64,000 bases of DNA from an uncultured Pelagibacteraceae bacterium (lineage in GTDB: Bacteria; Pseudomonadota; Alphaproteobacteria; Pelagibacterales; Pelagibacteraceae), in assembly GCA_902619835.1 (NCBI GenBank), contig CACNFS010000001.1, forward strand, positions 62,001 through 126,000, written 5' to 3'. The notes beneath the pieces are model-generated. The model saw only the letters and a list, made by a program, of their open reading frames with translations. It was not told the DNA's origin and did not search any database. Below, piece by piece: positions 40,725 through 50,966 of this stretch (position 1 is the first letter of the stretch; each line of letters starts with the position of its first letter). Made by a program: the position numbers and the translations under genes.

Positions 40725-43448
40725 TTAAACTTCAGAACATCTTTTACAATCGATTTCTAATATTTTCCAACATCGAGGGCATTTTTTTCCTGAAGCCTTT
40801 TTTACCTGGATTTTTAGTTCGGCTCCGTTGGATGACTTACTTTTAGTTGCTTTAGAAGTGATAAAGTACTCTGCAAGATTCAAGCCCTCTAAGATTTTAA
40901 AATTACTTGCATTTACTGTTATTGATAGATCTGCCTCTAAGCTTGAACCAATCGTTTTGTTTGCTCTTTTTTCCTCAATAGCTATGTTTACCTCTTGCTT
41001 AATTCTATAAAGTTTTTTCCATTTGTCATTAAGCTCGTTATTTTTCCAATTTTTAGGAATTGACGGAAATTGATGCTCATGAATGCTTTCTTCAGATTTA
41101 TCAATTAAGCTATGAATTTCATCTGTAGTAAAAACTAAAATTGGTGCGAACCATTTTAACAAACAATCTAAAATTATATTTAAAACTATAATACAATTTT
41201 TTCGTTTTTTTGAGTTAAGACTATCGCAATATAAAACATCTTTTCTAATATCAAAATAAAACGATGATAATTCTAAAGTGCAAAAATTTAGTAGCTCTTT
41301 GTACAATTTATGAAAATTATAATTTTTCAAATTTTCTTTTAACGATCGATCTATTAAGAATAGTTTATGGAGGATATACTGTTCGAGTTCATCAAAATTT
41401 TTAAAATCAACTTTCTCTAAATTTTGTTTTTCATGTCTATCCTTTAAATTGCCTAAAAGATATCTGAATGTATTTCTTATTTTTCGATATGACTCTGCGT
41501 GTTGTGATAGGATAGTTTTATCTATCCTGATGTCTTCTGAATAATCAGATGCAGCAACCCATGCTCTTAAAATGTCTGCACCGTAGTTTTTAAGAATGTC
41601 ATCTGGAGAAATAACATTCCCTAAGGATTTTGACATTTTGACTCCTTTACCGTCTACAACAAATCCATGAGACAAAATACTTTCAAAAGGTGCTTTTCCT
41701 CTTGTTCCGCATGATTCCAAAAGTGAAGAATGAAACCAACCTCTATGCTGATCGGAACCTTCTAGATACATATCTGCTGGCCATTTTAAATCTTTTCTTT
41801 TCTCTAGTACAAAACTGTGTGTTGAGCCACTATCGAACCATACTTCAACAATATCATTAAGTTTTTCATAATCTTTGGCATCATAGTCATCACCTAAAAA
41901 AATTTTTGCATCATCTGCAAACCAACAATCAGAGCCTTGTTTCTCATAAAGTGAGGCAATTCTATCTATAATTTTTTGATCCCTTAATGGCTCTTTTGAT
42001 TTTTTATTAATAAAAATTGGCAGTGGCACTCCCCAAACTCGTTGTCTTGATACACACCAATCAGGTCTTCCTTCAATCATTGACAGAAGTCTGTCCTTAC
42101 CTTTATTTGGGTAAAAAATGGTTTCATTTATTGCTTTTACTGCTTTATCTCTCAATTTATTTTTTTGCATAGATATAAACCATTGAGGTGTTGCTCTGTA
42201 AATTAATGGAGCCTTAGATCTCCATGAATGAGGATAACTATGATTAAGTTTATCATTTTTGAGTAATTGTTTTTGCTCTTTTAATTTATCTATGACAATT
42301 GGGTCGGCCTTAAATACATGTGTATTAGTAAAAAAAGGCACTTCTTTAGTATAAACACCTGAATTATCAACCGTATAAAGCGATGGTATATTATTTTTAA
42401 GACACAAATTAAAATCATCTGGACCGTGGCTTGGAGCACAATGAACAATCCCCGTTCCCTGCTCTAAATTAACAAATTGAGCATCTAGCATCGGTACATC
42501 ATAGTCAAAATCTAGTTTGAGAAATGGATGACTGCATATTGTTTCCTTAAATTCAGAACCCTTAAAAATTTTTATTTTTTTATAGTTTTTAATTTCACAC
42601 TCTTTAGTAATCGACTCAATTAAATTTTTTGCAACCACTATTCTCTTGTTTTTAAAATGCTCAAGCTGGTCAATTTCCAAAACTGCATATTCAATATTGC
42701 TGTTAAAAGCTAATGCTTTATTAGCTGGTATAGTCCAGGGTGTAGTGGTCCAAATTATAATACTTGTGTCTTTTAAAAATTCCTTATTAGTTTTCTTAAC
42801 TTTAAATGCAACATAAATTGTATTTGAGGTATGATCTAAATATTCTACTTCTGCATCAGCTAAAGCAGTTTTTTCAACCGTTGACCAAAGAACTGGTTTA
42901 AATCCTTGATATAAACTTCCATCTAATAGAAATTTGCCTAACTCTCTTACAATTTGAGCTTCTGCCTCGTAACTCATCGTTGAATAATAATTTTCAAAAT
43001 CTCCAACAACTCCTAATCGCTTAAACTCTTTGATATGAATATCAATCCAACTTTTTGCAAATTCCCTGCATTCTTGTCTAAAGTCTTTAATTGGTACTTC
43101 ATCTTTATTCTTTTTCTTTTTTTTGTATTGTTCTTCTATCTTCCATTCTATTGGTAGACCATGACAATCCCAGCCTGGAACGTAAACTGAGTCTTTTCCA
43201 CTCATCTGGTGAAAACGAATAATCATATCTTTTAAAATTTTATTTAACGCAGTGCCCATATGTATATGACCATTCGCATAGGGCGGGCCATCATGAAGAA
43301 TAAATTTCTTTTTTCCATTAGACTTTTTTCTAAGCTTTTCAAAGATTTTATTTTTTTCCCATTTCTTCAAAATTTCAGGCTCTTTGAGCGGTAAACTGGC
43401 TTTCATCGAAAAAGCCGTCTTGGGAAGTTGCAAGGTATCTTTTGACAT
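40725..43448 (-). CDS. ileS: Isoleucyl-tRNA synthetase
   Basis: HDGPPYANGHIHMGTALNKILKDMI, GWDCHGLPIE, KMSKSLGN, C-terminal Zn CPRCW. Confidence 0.97.
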   Translation of the reverse strand: MSKDTLQLPKTAFSMKASLPLKEPEILKKWEKNKIFEKLRKKSNGKKKFILHDGPPYANGHIHMGTALNKILKDMIIRFHQMSGKDSVYVPGWDCHGLPIEWKIEEQYKKKKKNKDEVPIKDFRQECREFAKSWIDIHIKEFKRLGVVGDFENYYSTMSYEAEAQIVRELGKFLLDGSLYQGFKPVLWSTVEKTALADAEVEYLDHTSNTIYVAFKVKKTNKEFLKDTSIIIWTTTPWTIPANKALAFNSNIEYAVLEIDQLEHFKNKRIVVAKNLIESITKECEIKNYKKIKIFKGSEFKETICSHPFLKLDFDYDVPMLDAQFVNLEQGTGIVHCAPSHGPDDFNLCLKNNIPSLYTVDNSGVYTKEVPFFTNTHVFKADPIVIDKLKEQKQLLKNDKLNHSYPHSWRSKAPLIYRATPQWFISMQKNKLRDKAVKAINETIFYPNKGKDRLLSMIEGRPDWCVSRQRVWGVPLPIFINKKSKEPLRDQKIIDRIASLYEKQGSDCWFADDAKIFLGDDYDAKDYEKLNDIVEVWFDSGSTHSFVLEKRKDLKWPADMYLEGSDQHRGWFHSSLLESCGTRGKAPFESILSHGFVVDGKGVKMSKSLGNVISPDDILKNYGADILRAWVAASDYSEDIRIDKTILSQHAESYRKIRNTFRYLLGNLKDRHEKQNLEKVDFKNFDELEQYILHKLFLIDRSLKENLKNYNFHKLYKELLNFCTLELSSFYFDIRKDVLYCDSLNSKKRKNCIIVLNIILDCLLKWFAPILVFTTDEIHSLIDKSEESIHEHQFPSIPKNWKNNELNDKWKKLYRIKQEVNIAIEEKRANKTIGSSLEADLSITVNASNFKILEGLNLAEYFITSKATKSKSSNGAELKIQVKKASGKKCPRCWKILEIDCKRCSEV

Positions 43449-44356
43449 TATTTTTTTGCCTCTTTTATATCAAGTTTGATTTGTTCTTTTAAATGTTTCA
43501 AATTCTTAAATTTTTTCTCTGGTCTTATAAATTTTTTAAAGTAAATACTAATTACTTTATTATATAAGTTTTTATTAATTCCAAAGATATTTGTTTCTAA
43601 TAACAAATTTTTTCCTTTGAATGTTGGCCTATAACCTATATTTGCAATGCCGTTTTTATAAAAATTCTTACTTTTAACTTTAACAGCGTAAACTCCAAGC
43701 TTAGGTACAACATAATCATTCAATTTTAAATTACATGTTGGAAAACCAATTTTACGCCCTCTATTTTGTCCTTTTATCACTTTGCCATTAATACTCCAAT
43801 CACGTTTTAATAGTTTATTTACTTCTTCTATTTTGCCTAATCTTATTTTCTTTCTTAAAAATGTGGATGATATTATTTTATTACGTTTTTTGTAAGGCTT
43901 AGTAACAATATTTTTAAAATTATATTTTTTCTCAAATTTTTTAAGTGTTTTTATATTTCCTTGTCTATTGAAACCAAACTTAAAATTTTTGCTTACATAC
44001 AAATATTTACATTTTGTTTTTTTGGAAATTATTCTTTTTATAAACTCTTCTGCTGATTGGATTGAGAAATTAGTATTAAATTTAATTATAATTAAAAAAT
44101 CTAATTTAAATTTTTTTAATTGAGTTTTTTTTTGTTCTAAGGAATTAATTCTATGATTCTTGATTTTTTTATTAAAAAACATTACTGGTACAGGTTCAAA
44201 AGTCATAACACCAAAAGGAATCTTGTTTTTTTTAGCTCTTTGTTTTGCCTCTTGGATAACTTTTTGATGACCTAAATGTAGTCCATCAAAATTTCCTATA
44301 GCTATGGCACCATTACAATGTTTTTTAGCTAAATTTGGAGTATTGTAAATTTTCAT
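43448..44356 (-). CDS. ribF: Bifunctional riboflavin kinase/FMN adenylyltransferase
   Basis: IAIGNFDGLHLGHQKVI, STFLRKKIRLGKIEEVNKLL, VIKGQNRGRKIGFPTCNLKL. Confidence 0.94.
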   Translation of the reverse strand: MKIYNTPNLAKKHCNGAIAIGNFDGLHLGHQKVIQEAKQRAKKNKIPFGVMTFEPVPVMFFNKKIKNHRINSLEQKKTQLKKFKLDFLIIIKFNTNFSIQSAEEFIKRIISKKTKCKYLYVSKNFKFGFNRQGNIKTLKKFEKKYNFKNIVTKPYKKRNKIISSTFLRKKIRLGKIEEVNKLLKRDWSINGKVIKGQNRGRKIGFPTCNLKLNDYVVPKLGVYAVKVKSKNFYKNGIANIGYRPTFKGKNLLLETNIFGINKNLYNKVISIYFKKFIRPEKKFKNLKHLKEQIKLDIKEAKK

Positions 44357-44357
44357 T

Positions 44358-45164
44358 TTACCATTTTAATTCTTTTTGAAAAAAATTTGCCTTAACATCA
44401 TATTTTTCTAAAAGTTTGTTAAATTCTGAAAAGTTATTAAATTCTTTCCTGTGCACACCTTCAGATATAAATATACAATCTATTTTTAAATTATTTGCTC
44501 CTTTAATGTCTGTTCTTAAATTATCACCAATAGCTAAAGCTTTTTCGTTGGAACCAATACACATATCATAAACTTCTCTATATGGTTTACCAAAATAAAC
44601 AACTTCTCCTCCAAGATCCTCAAAAACTTTCGCTACCGAACCGGCACATAATTCTTCAACCTTGCCCCTATGAACTATTAAATCTGGATTGGTGCAAATT
44701 AATTTTTTTGAAACATGTTTCAATAAAAAATCTTTATAATAATCCAAATCATTATCATAATCATCAAATAATCCAGTACATAAAATAAAATCACAGCTCT
44801 GAAGACTCGTTCTATAATCTTTTACTTTTTCAAATACAGAGGTATCTCTTGCTGGTCCAAGATGATAAAATTTTTTTCCGAATTTTTTTTGGTTTATTGC
44901 ATGCATAGCAGCTTCGCCTGAGGTCATCACATTTTCTAGATATTTTTTGTCCATTTTCATTTTCACCAAAAAATTAATTACTTTAGAACTGGGTCTAGGG
45001 GCATTAGATAAAAAAACTATTTTTTTTGAATTTTTTTTCAGTTTGTCCACTGCTTCTAAAGCGCTAGGATTAAGAGTAACTCCATTATGCATTACTCCCC
45101 ATAAGTCTATAATAAACGTATCATAGTTTTGGAATATATCTGCGAGGTGGTTTAGTTCTTTCAA
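44358..45164 (-). CDS. HAD-superfamily hydrolase (TIGR01459-like)
   Basis: FIIDLWGVMHNGV, VFLSNAPRPS, YFGKPYREVYDMC, AIGDNLRTDIKGA. Confidence 0.85.
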   Translation of the reverse strand: MKELNHLADIFQNYDTFIIDLWGVMHNGVTLNPSALEAVDKLKKNSKKIVFLSNAPRPSSKVINFLVKMKMDKKYLENVMTSGEAAMHAINQKKFGKKFYHLGPARDTSVFEKVKDYRTSLQSCDFILCTGLFDDYDNDLDYYKDFLLKHVSKKLICTNPDLIVHRGKVEELCAGSVAKVFEDLGGEVVYFGKPYREVYDMCIGSNEKALAIGDNLRTDIKGANNLKIDCIFISEGVHRKEFNNFSEFNKLLEKYDVKANFFQKELKW

Positions 45165-45234
45165 TTTGCTCTTCTTTCTCTCCTTTTAATACCTATTAAT
45201 ATAGTATTTAATGGTTTTTTAATGATTTTTGCCT

Positions 45235-45262
45235 CTTGAAATATGATTAAAACATACCATAT
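45235..45262 (+). promoter_or_regulatory. RpoH (sigma-32)-type heat-shock promoter upstream of groES
   Basis: CTTGAAA-N13-TACCATAT about 36 nt upstream of groES ATG; CTTGAA and CCATAT fit the alphaproteobacterial RpoH consensus. Confidence 0.65.
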
Positions 45263-45297
45263 CAACACTAAGTAAAAATTTATAGGAGAAAATACAT

Positions 45298-45594
45298 ATG
45301 AAATTTAGACCTCTGCACGATCGTGTGCTTATCAAAGTGCTAGACAGTGAGGAAAAAACTGCTGGTGGAATTATCATACCAGACACTGCTAAAGAAAAAC
45401 CTCAAGAAGGCGAAGTAGTAGCTGTGGGACCAGGTGCCAAAAACGAAGATGGTAAAGTTTCTGCAATGGACGTAAAGGTTGGAGATATAGTTCTTTTTGG
45501 AAAATGGTCTGGAACTGAAGTTAAAATTGACGGTAAAGAATACAGCATTATGAAAGAGTCAGACATAATGGGAATTTCAAAAAGTAAAAAATAA
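45298..45594 (+). CDS. groES: Co-chaperonin GroES
   Basis: [35 protein letters not shown]. Confidence 0.98.
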   Translation: MKFRPLHDRVLIKVLDSEEKTAGGIIIPDTAKEKPQEGEVVAVGPGAKNEDGKVSAMDVKVGDIVLFGKWSGTEVKIDGKEYSIMKESDIMGISKSKK

Positions 45595-45603
45595 CTTTTA
45601 TAG

Positions 45604-47271
<1,668 letters not shown>

Positions 47272-47277
47272 TTTCAC

Positions 47278-47955
47278 CTACCCAAAAGATTTTAAAAAAG
47301 GCTGCAATTTTGTAGCCTTTTTTTTTGCAATAAATAAACACGCATTTGAACTTAGTATCAAACCATCCTTAAGAACTCTTAAATTATTATCAGCCAAAGT
47401 TTTGCCTGTAGAAGTTATATCTGAAATGATTTCAGAAGAGCCTATAAATGGATAAGTTTCAGTAGCACCAAGACTAGGAATTAATTTATATTGGGTTACT
47501 CCTTTAGAAATCAAAAAATCATTAGTAAGGTTAGGATATTTAGTAGCCACTCTTAGTCTGGTATTTCTTTTGGATCTTATATCAAATGATACCTCTTCAA
47601 GATCAGCAATAGTCTGAACATCTATCCAATCATTAGGCACTGCGATAACTAGGTTGGCATTACCAAAATCAAGTTTTTTCTGAATATTTATTTTTCTCTG
47701 TAAATTTTTATCAGACTCTTTTAAGAGATCTAATCCAGATATACCTAAGTCTAAAGTGCCGTCTCCTAATCTTTGAATAATTTCTTTGGCGTGAAGAAAA
47801 ATAATTTTGATCTTGGATTCATTTTCAATAGTCCCAAAATAATTTCTTTCTTTTTCACTTTGCAGAATCTTATGTCCTGTATCATTAAAAAATGATATTG
47901 CTTTATCTTTCAATCGTCCTTTACTTGGAATACCTATTGTAATTAAGTCTTTCAT
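47278..47955 (-). CDS. hisG: ATP phosphoribosyltransferase, short form
   Basis: ITIGIPSKGRLKDKA, GDGTLDLGISGLDLL, DITSTGKTLADNNLRVL; next to hisZ. Confidence 0.95.
   Translation of the reverse strand: MKDLITIGIPSKGRLKDKAISFFNDTGHKILQSEKERNYFGTIENESKIKIIFLHAKEIIQRLGDGTLDLGISGLDLLKESDKNLQRKINIQKKLDFGNANLVIAVPNDWIDVQTIADLEEVSFDIRSKRNTRLRVATKYPNLTNDFLISKGVTQYKLIPSLGATETYPFIGSSEIISDITSTGKTLADNNLRVLKDGLILSSNACLFIAKKKATKLQPFLKSFG
47294..47328. terminator. Bidirectional intrinsic terminator between groEL and hisG, overlapping hisG 3' coding end
   Basis: AAGGCTGCAA-TT-TTGTAGCCTT stem followed by T9 on + strand; T6 run on - strand side. Confidence 0.8.
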
Positions 47956-48989
47956 ATATTTTTTAAATTGATTGCAGCTCCAACAGCCGGGGTATTCTTT
48001 TTAGCTCCTAAACTTTTAAGTAAATCATCATAACGACCTCCTCTAGCAATTTCTTCTTTATCTGATAATACTTCAAACACAATTCCAGTATAATATTCTA
48101 CATCTCTTCCAAAATTAGCAATGAATATTATATCTTGATTAAGTTTTTTTAAATTTAAAATGGATTTAAATTCTTTGAATACATTTTTTTTGAGATTATT
48201 TTTTTTAGCAAAATCTAACAATCTTTTGTCAAGTTCTGAAAGTTTACAGTTTATTTTTAAAAAGGATTTAATAATTTTAACAATTTTCTTCCCATCGGCA
48301 AAAGATCTTGGATCTTGGATCTTTTTATCAAATCTTTTTAATATTTCTGAAACTGATCTGCCAGCTATTATTTCATTTTGATTTTTTTTTTTCATTTCAT
48401 AAAATCTTTTTTTATCAGCATCAAAAGTTATTGCGTCAATATCGGTATTTTTTTCCAATCTTTTCAAAAGCTCCTCGAAATAACTTGGTCTCCAAAAATG
48501 TCTAATAAGTCTTAATTTCCATCTTTCAGGCATATCCAAAGCATTAACTAAACTTTTAAATAAACCAATATCACTAACCTTGATTAAAATTTTTTTTCTT
48601 TTTATCTTCTTTGCTGAACTTAAAATTGTACTTATTACTTTAAAATCATCCTGAATTTGATTTTTTGAACCCAGAATTTCAATCCCCAATTGGTCATAGA
48701 TAACATTTGTGCCTTTATTGCCTGATCTTCTATATGCTTGTCCAGTATAATAAATTTTTGAGGCAGATTTTTTTTGTAAGAAACTTATACATGAAGCTAC
48801 AGTTAAATCTGGTCTTAAACACATTGTTTTTCCATCTTCTCCGTCAAAAGTAAGCATTGAACTTCTAAACTTTTCTCCTGATCTCTCAATAATATAATCT
48901 GAGTCTAAAAGCGTATCGGGTTCCGATAAAACAAAACCATTACTTTTAAAATTTTTTATTATAGTTTCAGATAATTTTTTTGATTTCAT
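47952..48989 (-). CDS. hisZ: ATP phosphoribosyltransferase regulatory subunit (HisRS paralogue)
   Basis: LRPDLTVASCISFL, IYYTGQAYRRS, YYTGIVFEV, ARGGRYDDLLKSLG; no complete HisRS catalytic set; next to hisG. Confidence 0.88.
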   Translation of the reverse strand: MKSKKLSETIIKNFKSNGFVLSEPDTLLDSDYIIERSGEKFRSSMLTFDGEDGKTMCLRPDLTVASCISFLQKKSASKIYYTGQAYRRSGNKGTNVIYDQLGIEILGSKNQIQDDFKVISTILSSAKKIKRKKILIKVSDIGLFKSLVNALDMPERWKLRLIRHFWRPSYFEELLKRLEKNTDIDAITFDADKKRFYEMKKKNQNEIIAGRSVSEILKRFDKKIQDPRSFADGKKIVKIIKSFLKINCKLSELDKRLLDFAKKNNLKKNVFKEFKSILNLKKLNQDIIFIANFGRDVEYYTGIVFEVLSDKEEIARGGRYDDLLKSLGAKKNTPAVGAAINLKNI

Positions 48990-50301
48990 TTACTAATTCA
49001 TTTACTTCAATTGATAGTTCTTTACCGCTACTTAAATTTCTTAAGGTTGGTTTGCCTGATTTAATCTCATCCTCACCATACAAAATAACAGCTGGAGATT
49101 TTATTTTGTTCGCATATTCCATCTGTTTTTTTAATTTACTCTCTCCTGGATAGATTTCTGCGCTGATACCAGCTTTTCTTAATATCGTTTGTACTTTTAT
49201 GTACTCTTTCATGGAATTTTTATCAAATACACAAATCACAATTGGTTTTGATTGTTTTATTTTAAACTCCTTTTTTTGCATCAATGCATAAACCAATCGA
49301 TCTAATCCTATTGATATACCTGTGGCAGGAGCATCAAATTTGCCAAAATTATTTACTAAATTATCGTATCTACCTCCACCGCCTATAGAGCCAAATTGAA
49401 TTACTTGCCCTTTATTATTTTTTATATCAAACTTTAAATTTACTTCGAAAATTACTCCAGTGTAATATTCCAGACCTCTTATAATTGACGGATCAAATTC
49501 AAAATTACTGAAATTATAATTTTTAAAAATTGTTAATATCTCTAATAGATCTTCTGTCTCGGGTGATTTTTTCTTAAGTGTTTCCTCTATTATTTCAATA
49601 TCCTTAGATTTTAAATTAGCACCTTTTGTAAAATCTCCAGATTTATCTTTTCTACCAGCGCCTAGCAGTTCTTTTACTCCATTCCAGCCTAGCCTATCAA
49701 TTTTATCTAAAGCTCTTAAGGCAGTAAGTTTTTGCTGATTTTCATTTACATTTATTTTTTTAAATAATTCTTCAGTTATTTTTCGAGATGAAATCTTTAT
49801 TATGTATTCTGATTTAGTGAGGTTACATTTTTCAAGAATTTCTGAAATCATAACACATAGCTCAGCATCTGCTTGTAAACTTTTTGTTCCAACAAAATCA
49901 GCATCGAATTGTAAAAATTCTCTGAATCTACCAGGTCCTGGTTTTTCGTTTCTCCAAACAGTTCCAAGTTGATATCTTTTAAATGGCTTTGGAATTTCTA
50001 AGTAATTTTTTGCTACATACCTAGCTAGAGGTGCTGTAAGATCGTATCGTAAGGATAACCATTTATTTTCATCTTTAAATGAAAAAACACCTTCATCTGG
50101 TCTTTCCTTATCTGGTAAAAATTTTCCTATACTATCTGAATACTCAAAGCTTGGTGTTTCAAGGTATTGAAAACCATACTTGATCATAACTTCTTTAATA
50201 TTAGAAATTATAAAATCACGCACGAGTAATTCTTTTTCTTGCCTATCTACAAACCCTAATGGAAGTTCTTTAGAAGGGTTATTCTTTTTTTCTTTTGTCA
50301 T
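48967..50301 (-). CDS. hisS: Histidyl-tRNA synthetase
   Basis: RYDLTAPLARYVA, motif 2 RYQLGTVWRNEKPGPGRFREFLQFDAD, GGGGRYDNLV. Start set to ATG 50301 (MTKEKKNNP), because the track's N-terminus is antisense-free tRNA sequence. Confidence 0.94.
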   Translation of the reverse strand: MTKEKKNNPSKELPLGFVDRQEKELLVRDFIISNIKEVMIKYGFQYLETPSFEYSDSIGKFLPDKERPDEGVFSFKDENKWLSLRYDLTAPLARYVAKNYLEIPKPFKRYQLGTVWRNEKPGPGRFREFLQFDADFVGTKSLQADAELCVMISEILEKCNLTKSEYIIKISSRKITEELFKKINVNENQQKLTALRALDKIDRLGWNGVKELLGAGRKDKSGDFTKGANLKSKDIEIIEETLKKKSPETEDLLEILTIFKNYNFSNFEFDPSIIRGLEYYTGVIFEVNLKFDIKNNKGQVIQFGSIGGGGRYDNLVNNFGKFDAPATGISIGLDRLVYALMQKKEFKIKQSKPIVICVFDKNSMKEYIKVQTILRKAGISAEIYPGESKLKKQMEYANKIKSPAVILYGEDEIKSGKPTLRNLSSGKELSIEVNELVNEIKKII

Positions 50302-50305
50302 TTTT

Positions 50306-50382
50306 TGGTACAGCAGGGTGGATTCGAACCACCGACCCCTAGTTCCACAAACTAGTGCTCTAACCAACTGAGCTACTGCTGC
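50306..50382 (-). tRNA. tRNA-His (GTG), CCA encoded
   Basis: Full cloverleaf: GCAGCAG-TA-GCTC..GAGC-A-CTAGT-TTGTGGA-ACTAG-GGGTC-GGTGG-TTCGAAT-CCACC-CTGCTGT-A-CCA. Confidence 0.97.
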
Positions 50383-50429
50383 ATCCCTGTTATTTTTATC
50401 TTAATTTTAATTAAATTTATATATTTTTG

Positions 50430-50472
50430 ATTATAAGCTAAGCAATAGCCTAGCGTGCATTCTGTGCGAATG
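50430..50472 (-). promoter_or_regulatory. Putative promoter/dyad or small structured element upstream of tRNA-His
   Basis: TATAAT (50430-50435, - strand) preceded by imperfect dyad GCTAGGC-TATT-GCTTAGC and hairpin CATTC-GCACA-GAATG. Confidence 0.35.
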
Positions 50473-50622
50473 TGATCTGATTGTTGAATTGATTCTATAT
50501 AATCTAACCATAATAACTTTTTAGAAAAAAAATGTGACTTTTTCAAGGTGAATTAACGGGACAATAAAAATAGATTAGACTAAAGTTAATGTCCCGATAA
50601 TCAGTGATTTTGGAAATTTAGA

Positions 50623-50835
50623 TTAAGATGTTTTCTGCAGTTTTACTGCTGAAGGACCTTTTTCTGTGCTCTCCACTTCAAACGTTAACTCATCACCCTC
50701 GTTTAAATATTTTAAACCAGCTTCTCTAACCGCAGAAGAATGGACGAACACGTCTTTTTCTTTGTCTTCTCTTTCAATGAAACCATATCCTTTAGTTCCG
50801 TTGAACCACTTTACTTTTCCTTTTAGTGTACTCAT
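50623..50835 (-). CDS. Cold-shock domain protein
   Basis: [31 protein letters not shown]. Confidence 0.96.
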   Translation of the reverse strand: MSTLKGKVKWFNGTKGYGFIEREDKEKDVFVHSSAVREAGLKYLNEGDELTFEVESTEKGPSAVKLQKTS

Positions 50836-50966
50836 ATTTACTTTTTCCTTATTATTATTAACTTTAACTAACCATTAGTTAGTCTTGTTCACCTTAAATA
50901 GATTTGCTTGAGAAAAGTCAATAGAAGAATCATATTATTTGACGCAATTGTTTTCGTGCAACAATA

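Noticed and set aside
45165-45297. CIRCE/HrcA operator upstream of groES
   Set aside because: No TTAGCACTC-N9-GAGTGCTAA; an RpoH-like promoter explains the region better.
50302-50371. N-terminal 22 aa of the track's hisS ORF (MVRALVCGTRGRWFESTLLYQK) and the antisense 63-aa ORF 50180..50371
   Set aside because: Both read through the tRNA-His gene; the RWFESTL / RVDSNHRPL strings are typical tRNA-derived translation artefacts.
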